Source: CAZLRH01 sp964562015
GTDB taxonomy: Bacteria > Verrucomicrobiota > Verrucomicrobiia > Opitutales > JABDGR01
Assembly: GCA_964562015.1 (NCBI GenBank)
Contig: CAZLRH010000002.1
Span: 1 to 64,000 of the forward strand
DNA: 64,000 nucleotides
Reading direction: 5' to 3'
The notes below the pieces were generated by a model. The model saw only the letters and a program-made list of their open reading frames with translations, was not told where the DNA came from and searched no databases. The translations under genes were made by a program, and so were the position numbers. Within the stretch, counting starts at the first letter, position 1; each line of letters begins with the position of its first letter. Positions 7,491 through 14,854 of the stretch are shown here, piece by piece.

Positions 7491-9158
7491 ATGATCACCT
7501 GGTTTCAAAACACGCTCGGCAAGCACCATAAGTGGATTCTCAGCTTCCTCCTGGGGATCACGATTATCACCTTTGTGTTCACCATCGGCTCGGTGCCGAC
7601 GGGCCGGGGCGGCAGCGGCGCGGCCTCGCGGATGTACCTGGGCTTCGACTTGAACGACCCGCGCGTGATCGAGCCGGTCAAGCAGGGCGCCCTCGAGACG
7701 GCGCAGTTGAATTTGCAGCAAATCACCAGCGACCAGCAATTGGATTCCGCCACGCACGTGCGCATGGCCATGCTTTACCTCGCCGACAAGTGGAACATCC
7801 CCCAGCCTTCGGAGGCCGAGTTGCAGGCTTACCTCAAGGCGCTCCCAGTGTTCCAAAAAGCCACCGGCGAATACGACCCCGACGCCTACGCCAGCTTCCG
7901 CGACCGCATGCAGACCCAGCCCGCGGCCACCCGCGAAATGGTCGGCCAGATTCTGCGCGAGAATTGCCGTCTGGAGCACGTCCGCAACGCCGTCAGCGGC
8001 CCCGGTTACGCCCTGCCCTTTCCCGCCCAAGCCGAGGCCACCCTCGCCCACACCAAGTGGGACTTGGACTTGGCGACGCTGAGCATGGATAAGTTTGAGC
8101 CGACGATTGCCGCCTCGGGTGATGCGCTGACTGAAATTTTGAAGACATTATACAATCGCGATCCAAATCATTTTGAGGTGAAGGCCGCCATCAAGTCCAG
8201 CTACGTGCTCTTCACTGGGCCGCCCACCACGACCGCGCCGACCGCGGAACAGCTCAAGGATTTCGTGTACAAGAATCCGGCGAAGTTCCCCACGGTCAAA
8301 CCCGACGACTTGGGCGACAAGACCGCGGAAGTCACCGCCGCGTGGCAAAAGGCGCAGGCGGCGGCACTGGGCGGCGAAGTGGCCCGCAAATTCTATCAGG
8401 ACCTCGTGAATCTGAACTTGCCGCGCAACAATCCGGCGTTCGACGCCTTGTTGAAGAAGTATAACGCGAGCATCAAGCCCCTGCCCGCGCTGGCCCAGGG
8501 CGCCACCGCGCCCAAGGACTCTCCGGTGCCGGACGAAGTCATGCAGGACCTCGCCTTTCGCCTGAGCCCGCAACACACTTATTCGGAGCCTGCGATCACC
8601 CCGGACGGCGCCGTTGTGCTATTTTACGACGATATCATCCCGGCCCATGTGCCGCCCTTTGAGGAAGTGCGCGACAGCGTGCTCGCGTATTACAAGGAGC
8701 AGGAAAAAACCAAGCAGTTTGAAGCCAAGGGCGCCGAATTGCAGAAACGGCTCACGCAGGCCCTCGCCGACGGCAAGACGTTTGCCGAGGCCGCCACCGC
8801 CGCCGGCCTGACGGACAAAAATTATCCCGACTTCTCCTTCACCAATCGCCCCGACGGGGTGAGCGAGGGCATCCTCAGCGAGCTGGCCAATCCCGGCACC
8901 GGCGACACCCCGTACATTGCCACTCTGTCCAAGGGTCAGGTCAGCAATTTCCTCAAGAGCAGCACCGACGGGTTCTTCGTCTTTATTGCGAAACGGGACA
9001 CGCCCGCCCTCGCCCCGAATTCACCGGAAGTCACGCCCATCGTCGAGGTTTTTGCCAGCCGCGAGGCCAACACCAATCTCCAGACCATCATCAGCGACTT
9101 GATGAAGACCGCGGCCAATGGCCTCAAGCAGCCCAACTCCGCCACGGCGACGAATTAG
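7491..9158 (+). CDS. SurA/PpiD-like periplasmic folding factor, membrane-anchored
   Basis: The 555 aa protein begins MITWFQNTLGKHHKW and has a single membrane helix at about residues 15-34, the PpiD arrangement. Next comes a long helical SurA_N-like chaperone domain with ATHVRMAMLYLADKWNIPQPSEAEL and REMVGQILRENCRLEHVRNAV type segments. The C-terminal half has a parvulin-like layout (PVPDEVMQDLAF, then EPAITPDGAVVLFYDDIIP) but no strong PPIase signature. The likely role is chaperoning of exported proteins at the outer face of the inner membrane, perhaps without isomerase activity. The ATG at 7491 is chosen because the helix starts just after it. Confidence 0.75.
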   Translation: MITWFQNTLGKHHKWILSFLLGITIITFVFTIGSVPTGRGGSGAASRMYLGFDLNDPRVIEPVKQGALETAQLNLQQITSDQQLDSATHVRMAMLYLADKWNIPQPSEAELQAYLKALPVFQKATGEYDPDAYASFRDRMQTQPAATREMVGQILRENCRLEHVRNAVSGPGYALPFPAQAEATLAHTKWDLDLATLSMDKFEPTIAASGDALTEILKTLYNRDPNHFEVKAAIKSSYVLFTGPPTTTAPTAEQLKDFVYKNPAKFPTVKPDDLGDKTAEVTAAWQKAQAAALGGEVARKFYQDLVNLNLPRNNPAFDALLKKYNASIKPLPALAQGATAPKDSPVPDEVMQDLAFRLSPQHTYSEPAITPDGAVVLFYDDIIPAHVPPFEEVRDSVLAYYKEQEKTKQFEAKGAELQKRLTQALADGKTFAEAATAAGLTDKNYPDFSFTNRPDGVSEGILSELANPGTGDTPYIATLSKGQVSNFLKSSTDGFFVFIAKRDTPALAPNSPEVTPIVEVFASREANTNLQTIISDLMKTAANGLKQPNSATATN

Positions 9159-9224
9159 GCCGGCCCGGAAGTTGATCGTTTGTCGTGGGTAGTTGTTAGC
9201 AAGTGGCGAGGGGCTCATAGCTTC

Positions 9225-9272
9225 AGGTTGTTGGAGATTGGATGTTCTAGGTTGATTGTTGGAGGTTGGTTG
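9225..9272 (+). repeat. GT-rich low-complexity element upstream of the first sigma cassette
   Basis: Imperfect repeats of GGTTGTTGGAGATTGGATG type fill the gap before the first sigma gene. The same word family (GTTGGATGTTGAAGGTTG) appears as two oppositely oriented copies inside mutL. No gene is seen in the 181-base gap. Confidence 0.45.
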
Positions 9273-9296
9273 CTAACGGGTGCTCCGACTTTTTCT

Positions 9297-9329
9297 TTGT
9301 GCGGTTTTCGGTTGGCGGCGTGTTATACT
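9297..9329 (+). promoter_or_regulatory. Promoter-like block of sigma cassette 1
   Basis: TTGTGCGGTTTT at 9297-9308 and the TATACT-type box at 9324-9329 sit just before the start codon at 9340. The second cassette has the same 12-base block the same way, with a TATA-type box about 18-21 bases after it. Conservation between otherwise different gaps argues for a regulatory function, possibly recognition by the encoded sigma factor. The short distance to ATG implies a very short leader. Confidence 0.45.
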
Positions 9330-9339
9330 GTAAACGCCG

Positions 9340-10821
9340 ATGACACCCGAGAGTGAGTTACTGCGCCTTTACGCCCGTCAGGGGGACGAGGCCGCCTTTG
9401 GCGAAATCGTCCACCGCCATATAAACATGGTTTACTCCGTCGCTTGGCGCATCGGCGGGGGCGACACGCCACTGGCGCAGGACGTCACGCAAAGTGTTTT
9501 TGCCGATTTGGCGCGCAAGGCGGCCTTGCTCTGCCACCGGGCGACGCTGGGTGGCTGGCTCCATACCAGCGCCCGCTTTGCCGCCTGCAATGCCGTGGCC
9601 CGGCAGCGCCTGCGCCACCAACGCGAACAAGAGGCTGCCACCATGCAACAAATCTTATCAACACCGGAAGTAGAGTGGGAGCAGCTCCGGCCGGTGCTCG
9701 ACGAGGCGATTGGCCACCTCAATGCGCGCGACCGGGAAGCCGTGGTGCTGCGCTTCTTTCAGCAGAAAACCCACCGTGAAATCAGTGAAACCTTGGGCCT
9801 GACGGAAAATGGAGCCAGAATGCGCGTTGAACGAGCCTTGGAGAAATTGCGCGACTATTTTTCACAACGCGGGATCAAGGCCTCGGCGGCGCTGCTGGCC
9901 ACGGCGATCACCACCTACTCCACGCAGGCCGCGCCGGCGGAATTGGCAGCGAGCGTGACGAGCGCGGCCGTTGCCTCTAGCGCGGCTACCGGAGCCGTGG
10001 GACATCTACTCAAACACCTTCTCACCATGAATAAATTGTCCCAAATTGCGCTCGTGGCCGTCGTCGCGGGCCTGATCGTCCTGCCCTTTTTACGGTCTGC
10101 GGCCGCCTCGGCCGGCGATCCCGCCGCAGCCCCAGTCGTTGAAAATCGCGGCGGCGCAACACTTGTTGCCGATCGGTCAACGCCAGCCGCGAATACAACA
10201 ACAACAAACTCGATAGTCGCCGCGGATACAGCGGTTCCCGGGCGCGGCGCCCGCACCCTGGCGCCCGCGCCGGCGTATGCCCCGGCACCGGCCGAAGCAG
10301 CGACCACCGAAAAAACGTTGGTTATCACAGGCAGTTATCCTCCTCCGGGAGGACGAACGCCCGCCCCAGCGCCTTTGACTCCTCTCGCCACCCAAACCAC
10401 CACACCACTTTCGCGGAACATGAAGATCCGGGTATTCGGAGAAATTTCCCCAGGCTATCCGATCGACGTGACGTTTATCGGCATGGGCGGTACGCAACAA
10501 TTTCCCGTTTACTCGCTGGGTGCCAACGGCCCGACCATCGTCTACAATAAAAAGGAGTACACTCCGGCCGCCGCCGCCGGGGTGCCCATGATCGTTAGCC
10601 TCTTCGTCTCGGTCGGAATGGTATCGGAGGGCTACCGAATTACCTATCAAGCCACGATGCAAATGCCGTTAGACAACGGTATAGGGCAAATAACTTACCA
10701 GTCTGTCGGTGCCACGGGCCGCGAAATACTGCAGCCCGGGGAAACTGCGAGTTCGGCCACCGCCACCACAGCCCACGGCGCAGGCACTTTCTACCTCACC
10801 CTCTCGGAGGCCTCAAACTAA
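9340..10821 (+). CDS. Membrane-tethered ECF sigma factor with outer domain (cassette 1)
   Basis: The 493 aa protein has four parts. Residues 1-190 are an ECF sigma factor: region 2 (HINMVYSVAWRI, QDVTQSVFADLARKA) and region 4 with the helix-turn-helix HREISETLGLTENGARMRVE. An Ala-rich tail follows to about 229, then a single membrane helix at about 233-252 starting at MNKLSQIAL. A Pro/Ala/Thr-rich linker leads to an outer domain from about 361 (MKIRVFGEISPGYPIDVTF) to the end (GTFYLTLSE). The layout puts the sigma domain inside and the outer domain in the periplasm. No anti-sigma gene lies nearby; two secreted proteins follow at gaps of 44 and 50 bases. Tails of this kind up to the helix are common in Verrucomicrobiota; the structured outer domain is unusual. 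Confidence 0.85.
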   Translation: MTPESELLRLYARQGDEAAFGEIVHRHINMVYSVAWRIGGGDTPLAQDVTQSVFADLARKAALLCHRATLGGWLHTSARFAACNAVARQRLRHQREQEAATMQQILSTPEVEWEQLRPVLDEAIGHLNARDREAVVLRFFQQKTHREISETLGLTENGARMRVERALEKLRDYFSQRGIKASAALLATAITTYSTQAAPAELAASVTSAAVASSAATGAVGHLLKHLLTMNKLSQIALVAVVAGLIVLPFLRSAAASAGDPAAAPVVENRGGATLVADRSTPAANTTTTNSIVAADTAVPGRGARTLAPAPAYAPAPAEAATTEKTLVITGSYPPPGGRTPAPAPLTPLATQTTTPLSRNMKIRVFGEISPGYPIDVTFIGMGGTQQFPVYSLGANGPTIVYNKKEYTPAAAAGVPMIVSLFVSVGMVSEGYRITYQATMQMPLDNGIGQITYQSVGATGREILQPGETASSATATTAHGAGTFYLTLSEASN

Positions 10822-10865
10822 CCAGTGCCCGAGGCCCATTCCCTTTTCCCCCTACCAGAGCTATC

Positions 10866-11360
10866 ATGAAAACAAAACTCATCTTCGCCGGCTGGCTGGC
10901 GCTGGGCACCCTGGCGCTCCTGGCGCAATCAGTGCCCTCCACTGACCTAAGCGCAGTCCTCAATGACCAAAATTTCACCGTCAGGATTCAAGGAAACATG
11001 TCCTCTGGCGCTCCCCTTGATTGTTCGCTGGTACTGGCGCGGACCGCCACGGCGCGAGTTTTGGTGTGGATGCCAGCCGCGGTCTTAGCCAATGGTTCCG
11101 ACCGGCCCACACCCACCTTGGCGTCTGTGCAAGTCAATCTCGCCCTGCCGAGTCCGAAGCAAAATGCGGAACCCGGCAGCTATATGGTAGTATGTCAAGT
11201 GACGGCGCAAATGCCCATACCGGATGGACTCGGGCACATTTCGTACCAGGTGAGCGGCGCTACCTGTTCGTTCCTGATCAAACTCGGGCAAACTGTGCGC
11301 TTGGTGGATAATGCCGCGACCGGCAGCCTCGACTTCACCCTTTCCCCGGCCCCGAACTAA
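10866..11360 (+). CDS. Small secreted protein A of sigma cassette 1
   Basis: The 164 aa protein has a signal peptide (MKTKLIFAGWLALGTLALLA) with likely cleavage before Gln21. The mature domain opens with VRIQGNMSSGAPLDCSL (residues 39-55), contains the predicted strand PGSYMVVCQVTAQMP, and ends GSLDFTLSPAPN. The opening pattern (strand, G, short loop, G-x-P, strand) and the final T-L-S motif are shared with the outer domains of both sigma factors and with the other three small secreted proteins nearby. It has no known family that I recognise. By position and by its TLSP ending, its partner is the protein at 13465-13962. Confidence 0.75.
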   Translation: MKTKLIFAGWLALGTLALLAQSVPSTDLSAVLNDQNFTVRIQGNMSSGAPLDCSLVLARTATARVLVWMPAAVLANGSDRPTPTLASVQVNLALPSPKQNAEPGSYMVVCQVTAQMPIPDGLGHISYQVSGATCSFLIKLGQTVRLVDNAATGSLDFTLSPAPN

Positions 11361-11410
11361 ACCGGCGCCATACTTCGCCCGCCTTCATTTTTATCCCGAC
11401 TCAATTTTAT

Positions 11411-11866
11411 ATGAAAAATTATTTTTATTTTTTAATGGTGCTCGCCGCCCTCACCCTGGCGCTGCCCGCGCAAACGACGCCTCCGCCACCGAATACCGCC
11501 CCGGCCATGGACCGGGTTTTCCTCCACGTCCAAGGCCAATTGCTGCCCGGATCGCCGTTCGAGACCACCGTGGACACGGCCAATCAACCCCCGCCGGCAC
11601 CGAATGGCCCAGGGAATAGGCCCCCTGCGCCGCCCCCCGGAGTGCACGTGAGAGTCACGTCCTTGACCAAGAACGGCGACGGCTATCGAGTCCAATACGA
11701 AATCAATTTCACCGGAACTGTCGACTCCTTGCCCGCCGACGTGCAAAAAGACATGCTCGTTCATGTTTTTGGAGCCAGCGGTTTTGTAGTCTTAAAACCC
11801 GGCGTGCCAATGAAGGTCTTGGCCGCTGGGCCGGACGTCAACCTGACGCTGACCCTGACCCTCTAA
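11411..11866 (+). CDS. Small secreted protein B of sigma cassette 1
   Basis: The 151 aa protein has a signal peptide (MKNYFYFLMVLAALTLALPA) with likely cleavage before Gln21. The mature part opens FLHVQGQLLPGSPFETTV, has a Pro-rich loop around residues 57-77, a strand GDGYRVQYEINF, then GASGFVVLKPGVPMKVL and the end LTLTLTL. It belongs to the same module family as its neighbours. The TLTL ending and the Pro-rich loop pair it with the protein at 14021-14554. It is probably translated from the same transcript as the upstream sigma gene. Confidence 0.75.
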   Translation: MKNYFYFLMVLAALTLALPAQTTPPPPNTAPAMDRVFLHVQGQLLPGSPFETTVDTANQPPPAPNGPGNRPPAPPPGVHVRVTSLTKNGDGYRVQYEINFTGTVDSLPADVQKDMLVHVFGASGFVVLKPGVPMKVLAAGPDVNLTLTLTL

Positions 11867-11938
11867 ACCGTGATTACGCCTCTCGAAGGGTGTCCAGTGG
11901 AGTAAACGGGCAAGCTGCACCGGGCTTCCGCAGATTCC

Positions 11939-11971
11939 TTGTGCGGTTTTGCTTCGGCTGCATAGTATAAG
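11939..11971 (+). promoter_or_regulatory. Promoter-like block of sigma cassette 2
   Basis: TTGTGCGGTTTT at 11939-11950 is identical to the block before cassette 1. TAGTATAAG at 11963-11971 occupies the place of the TATACT box there. The start codon follows at 11980. The 113-base gap otherwise shows no gene, so this cassette may have its own promoter. Confidence 0.45.
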
Positions 11972-11979
11972 GTAGCACG

Positions 11980-13446
11980 ATGAGCCCGGAGAGCGATTTA
12001 TTGCGCCAATATGTGCGCCATGGTGACGAGGCGGCTTTCGCTGAACTTGTTCGCCGGCATCTGACCATGGTGTATTCCGTGGCCTGGCGGGTGCTGGGCA
12101 GCGACGCCCACCTGGCGCAGGACATCTGCCAAAAGGTGTTTGCCGATTTGGCCCGCCAAGCGCCCTTCCTCTGCCATCGGGCGACCCTCGGCGGATGGCT
12201 GCACACCAGTGCGCGTTTTGCCGCCGGCAATGCCGCTGTGAGCCTCCGGCGCCTACGCAAACGCGAACAGGAGGCTGCCACCATGCAACAAATCTTATCT
12301 ACTCCGGAAGTAGAGTGGGAGCAGCTCCGGCCGGTGCTCGACGAGGCCATTGGCCACCTCAACGCGCGCGACCGCGACGCCGTGGTGCTGCGCTTTTTTC
12401 ACCAAAAGTCCCACCGTGAAATCAGCGAAGTCCTGGGCTTGACGGAAAATGGAGCCCGCATGCGCGTTGAACGCGCCGTGGAGAAATTGCGCGACTATTT
12501 TTCGCACCGCGGCATCAAGGCCTCGGCGGCGCTGCTGGCCACGGCCATTACCACGCACGCCGCCCAGGCTGTGCCCGCGGGATTGGTGGCCAGTGTGGCC
12601 GGCTCCGTTATGGCGGGCAGCGCCAAATCCGGGGTGATGGGAACTGCCCTTAAATACTTTCTCACCATGAACAAAAACTCCCAAATCGCTCTGGCGGTCG
12701 CCATCGCCGCCCTGAGCTTGATTCCTTTCCTGCGTTCGGCGGCGGCGCCGGAAGACCATTCGCCAACGAACAGCCCCACCCAAAATCAGCCCGACCCCGT
12801 TTCTCTGCCGAAGCCCTTGGTGGCGGCGAATAACGTGGTAGCGCAAGCCGCCGCGATTCCCGCCGCGCTGCCCGCCGCGTCCAATGCCCGGACCTTGGCG
12901 CCTGCGCCACCGCCCGCCCCGGCACCGGTGGTCGGCACAAGGAATGGCCCGAGCCAAAGCCAGTCGGCGGGTGCGTCCCCACCAGCGGTGGGGAACGGCC
13001 CCATAACCAATCCCGCCTCCCCGCCGAATCCTTCGGCGCCAGCCGTCGCTCGCCCGTTGGGTTTCAACGCCGCAACGTTACCCTCCCATAATGTGCGGGT
13101 GCGCGTGTATGGCGAACTTTATGCCGGCTATGCGGTGGATGTCACCTTCATCGGTATGGGCCAGGAACAGCGCGAATGGTTGGTGGCCCCGACCGGCGGT
13201 TCTGTAGACGACACCGACCTTGCAGCAGTCCATGTCCAGGTGGTGGTCTCCGCGTCTGGCGACGCGTACCGAGTAGAGTATTTTGGCGCACTGAGAGTGG
13301 CCAACCGCGACCCAGTTGATCACACATATGTCGCTCCGCCAGTTACCGCCCACGGAGAGGTCACGCTTCAGGCCGGGGCATCCGATACCGCACAGAGCTC
13401 GGAGGGCAACGGCTCTCTCACCGTCACGCTTTCAGAAATCAATTAA
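11980..13446 (+). CDS. Membrane-tethered ECF sigma factor with outer domain (cassette 2)
   Basis: The 488 aa paralogue of the first sigma factor has the same order: sigma regions 2 and 4 (HREISEVLGLTENGARMRVE), Ala-rich tail, membrane helix at about 233-252 (MNKNSQIALAVAIAALSL), Pro-rich linker, and an outer domain from about 370 (VRVRVYGELYAGYAVDVTF) to the end (GSLTVTLSE). Both proteins place the Met before the helix at residue 230, so the first 230 codons align without net length change. DNA in the middle of the sigma domain is almost identical to cassette 1, while linker and outer domain differ strongly. Secreted proteins follow at gaps of 18 and 58 bases. Confidence 0.85.
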   Translation: MSPESDLLRQYVRHGDEAAFAELVRRHLTMVYSVAWRVLGSDAHLAQDICQKVFADLARQAPFLCHRATLGGWLHTSARFAAGNAAVSLRRLRKREQEAATMQQILSTPEVEWEQLRPVLDEAIGHLNARDRDAVVLRFFHQKSHREISEVLGLTENGARMRVERAVEKLRDYFSHRGIKASAALLATAITTHAAQAVPAGLVASVAGSVMAGSAKSGVMGTALKYFLTMNKNSQIALAVAIAALSLIPFLRSAAAPEDHSPTNSPTQNQPDPVSLPKPLVAANNVVAQAAAIPAALPAASNARTLAPAPPPAPAPVVGTRNGPSQSQSAGASPPAVGNGPITNPASPPNPSAPAVARPLGFNAATLPSHNVRVRVYGELYAGYAVDVTFIGMGQEQREWLVAPTGGSVDDTDLAAVHVQVVVSASGDAYRVEYFGALRVANRDPVDHTYVAPPVTAHGEVTLQAGASDTAQSSEGNGSLTVTLSEIN

Positions 13447-13464
13447 TTTTACTCTCAAATAACC

Positions 13465-13962
13465 ATGAAAATATCACTTATCGCCGGTTGCCTGCTGGCC
13501 GGGACCGCTTGGATCTTTTGCGCCCAATCCTCCCAAACCACCGGCACGGCGGGCGGACAGAATTTGGCCGTCCACCTTCACGGGGCCGCGTTGGCCGGCC
13601 TGCCGGTGGATCTTATGCTCGTGGCAGCCTTGGATGGCACCGCTGCGGCGAGTTTCCCCGTAGGCGAAAGAGCGTATCCCAACAGCACAGGGGGCATCGT
13701 CCACAATCGGCTCATGGGGTATGCATCCGTTTCACTGTCCCTTCCTGATCCAGCGACCAAGGCGGATCCCGGAAGTTATTTGGTCCAATATTCCCTGACC
13801 ACAACTTATCCACTTGCGCGACAACTCCACGATGGTGTCCTAGGCGCGATTGGAATCCAGTCTTATGGCGCCTCGGGCTTTGTCCTGCTCAAACCCGGAC
13901 AATCCGTCAGCGTGGGCGATTCCCCGGGACTAGGCAGCCTCGAACTTACGCTGTCCCCCTAA
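13465..13962 (+). CDS. Small secreted protein A of sigma cassette 2
   Basis: The 165 aa protein has a signal peptide (MKISLIAGCLLAGTAWIFCA) cut before Gln21. The module opens LAVHLHGAALAGLPVDLML, continues with DPGSYLVQYSLTTTYPL and GASGFVLLKPGQSVSVG, and ends GSLELTLSP. It is the counterpart of 10866-11360, sharing PGSY, the A-D/E-PGSY context and the TLSP end. Cys9 lies in the signal peptide; no lipobox is convincing. The start lies 18 bases after the sigma stop codon, indicating one transcript. Confidence 0.75.
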   Translation: MKISLIAGCLLAGTAWIFCAQSSQTTGTAGGQNLAVHLHGAALAGLPVDLMLVAALDGTAAASFPVGERAYPNSTGGIVHNRLMGYASVSLSLPDPATKADPGSYLVQYSLTTTYPLARQLHDGVLGAIGIQSYGASGFVLLKPGQSVSVGDSPGLGSLELTLSP

Positions 13963-14020
13963 ACCGGTTGGGCGTGCAGCCACCTTCATTCCGTTCTCAA
14001 CCCAATCCCAATTTTTTACC

Positions 14021-14554
14021 ATGAAATCTTATTACCATTCAACCTTTTTAATTATCCTCTTCGCCTCCTTCACTTGGACGCTCATCGCCCAAACGACACC
14101 CGCCCCCATCCTCGAACCGGCCATGCTTCATTTTCAGGGCGAACTCCCCACGGGGGTTCCGGTTGAGGTTACCGTTGATACGACCAAGCCGCAGCAAACC
14201 TACCAAACACCGCAAAACCCCGGGAGCGCCACTCCGGTGACGTTGCCCGATGGGACAACTGTGTATCGCATTCCATTTCGGCGCGCCGGCTCCAGCCCGC
14301 CCCCGCCACCGACACCCGCCCCTCCCGTCGTGGTTGCCAACGTCATTTCGGTGGCCAGAGCGGCCAGTGGCTATCGCGTCGAATACCAGGTTCGTTGTGC
14401 GATCCCCATGCTGCCAACCACCATTGGGGATTCCAAGCTTTACAACGGCTTTGACCTGGTCAGCGCGAAAGGTTCTGTGCTGCTGCAACCCGGCGTGCCG
14501 GTGAAACTGGCCGATGGCCAGGGCATGACCTTGATCCTGACGCTCACCCTTTAA
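14021..14554 (+). CDS. Small secreted protein B of sigma cassette 2
   Basis: The 177 aa protein has a signal peptide (MKSYYHSTFLIILFASFTWT) cut before Gln24. The module opens MLHFQGELPTGVPVEVTV, has a long Pro-rich loop (SSPPPPPTPAPP), then SGYRVEYQVRC, GSVLLQPGVPVKLADG and the end LILTLTL. It is the counterpart of 11411-11866. The stop codon lies five bases from the 3' end of the oppositely oriented tRNA-Leu, which closes the cassette region. Confidence 0.75.
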   Translation: MKSYYHSTFLIILFASFTWTLIAQTTPAPILEPAMLHFQGELPTGVPVEVTVDTTKPQQTYQTPQNPGSATPVTLPDGTTVYRIPFRRAGSSPPPPPTPAPPVVVANVISVARAASGYRVEYQVRCAIPMLPTTIGDSKLYNGFDLVSAKGSVLLQPGVPVKLADGQGMTLILTLTL

Positions 14555-14559
14555 AGCAG

Positions 14560-14643
14560 TGCCCGAGGGGGGACTCGAACCCCCATAACCTCGCGGTCAA
14601 TGGATCCTAAGTCCATCGCGTCTGCCAATTCCGCCACCCGGGC
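14560..14643 (-). tRNA. tRNA-Leu (anticodon UAG)
   Basis: The minus strand folds into an 84-base class II tRNA. The acceptor stem GCCCGGG pairs with CTCGGGC (one G-U) and is followed by discriminator A. The D arm contains GGCGGAATTGGCAGACGC, the anticodon stem ATGGA/TCCAT closes the loop CTTAGGA with anticodon TAG, there is a long variable arm, and the T arm has GGGGGTTCGAGTCCCCC. The 3' CCA is not encoded. Confidence 0.95.
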
Positions 14644-14727
14644 TGCGGGGCAAATGTAGCCGGGTTTCGGGGATGGAGGCAAGCTCAGGGCGAAGTCTGC
14701 CTTGTCGAAATTTTGGAACATGGAGGC

Positions 14728-14749
14728 GGCGGGCTGAGGGCAGCCCGCC
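14728..14749 (+). repeat. Hairpin repeat, orientation 1
   Basis: GGCGGGCTG at 14728-14736 pairs perfectly with CAGCCCGCC at 14741-14749 around an AGGG loop. A matching element in the opposite orientation lies 40 bases on. There is no T-run, so it is not a normal terminator. Confidence 0.65.
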
Positions 14750-14789
14750 CTACCCGCGCCGGGACTACTCCAGTAAATCATCGCAGGTA

Positions 14790-14811
14790 GGCGCGCTGCC
14801 CTCAGCGCGCC
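14790..14811 (+). repeat. Hairpin repeat, orientation 2
   Basis: GGCGCGCTG at 14790-14798 pairs perfectly with CAGCGCGCC at 14803-14811 around a CCCT loop, the complement of the AGGG loop of the first copy. Relative to that copy one stem position is changed on both arms so that pairing is kept. Confidence 0.65.
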
Positions 14812-14854
14812 GGGACAAATAGTAACTGTCGTCCCTCGAAAGGTAAGACCGGCA

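Noticed and set aside
9340..14643. Genomic island inserted at tRNA-Leu
   Set aside because: No integrase, no repeat of the tRNA end noticed on the far side, and base composition like the rest of the window.
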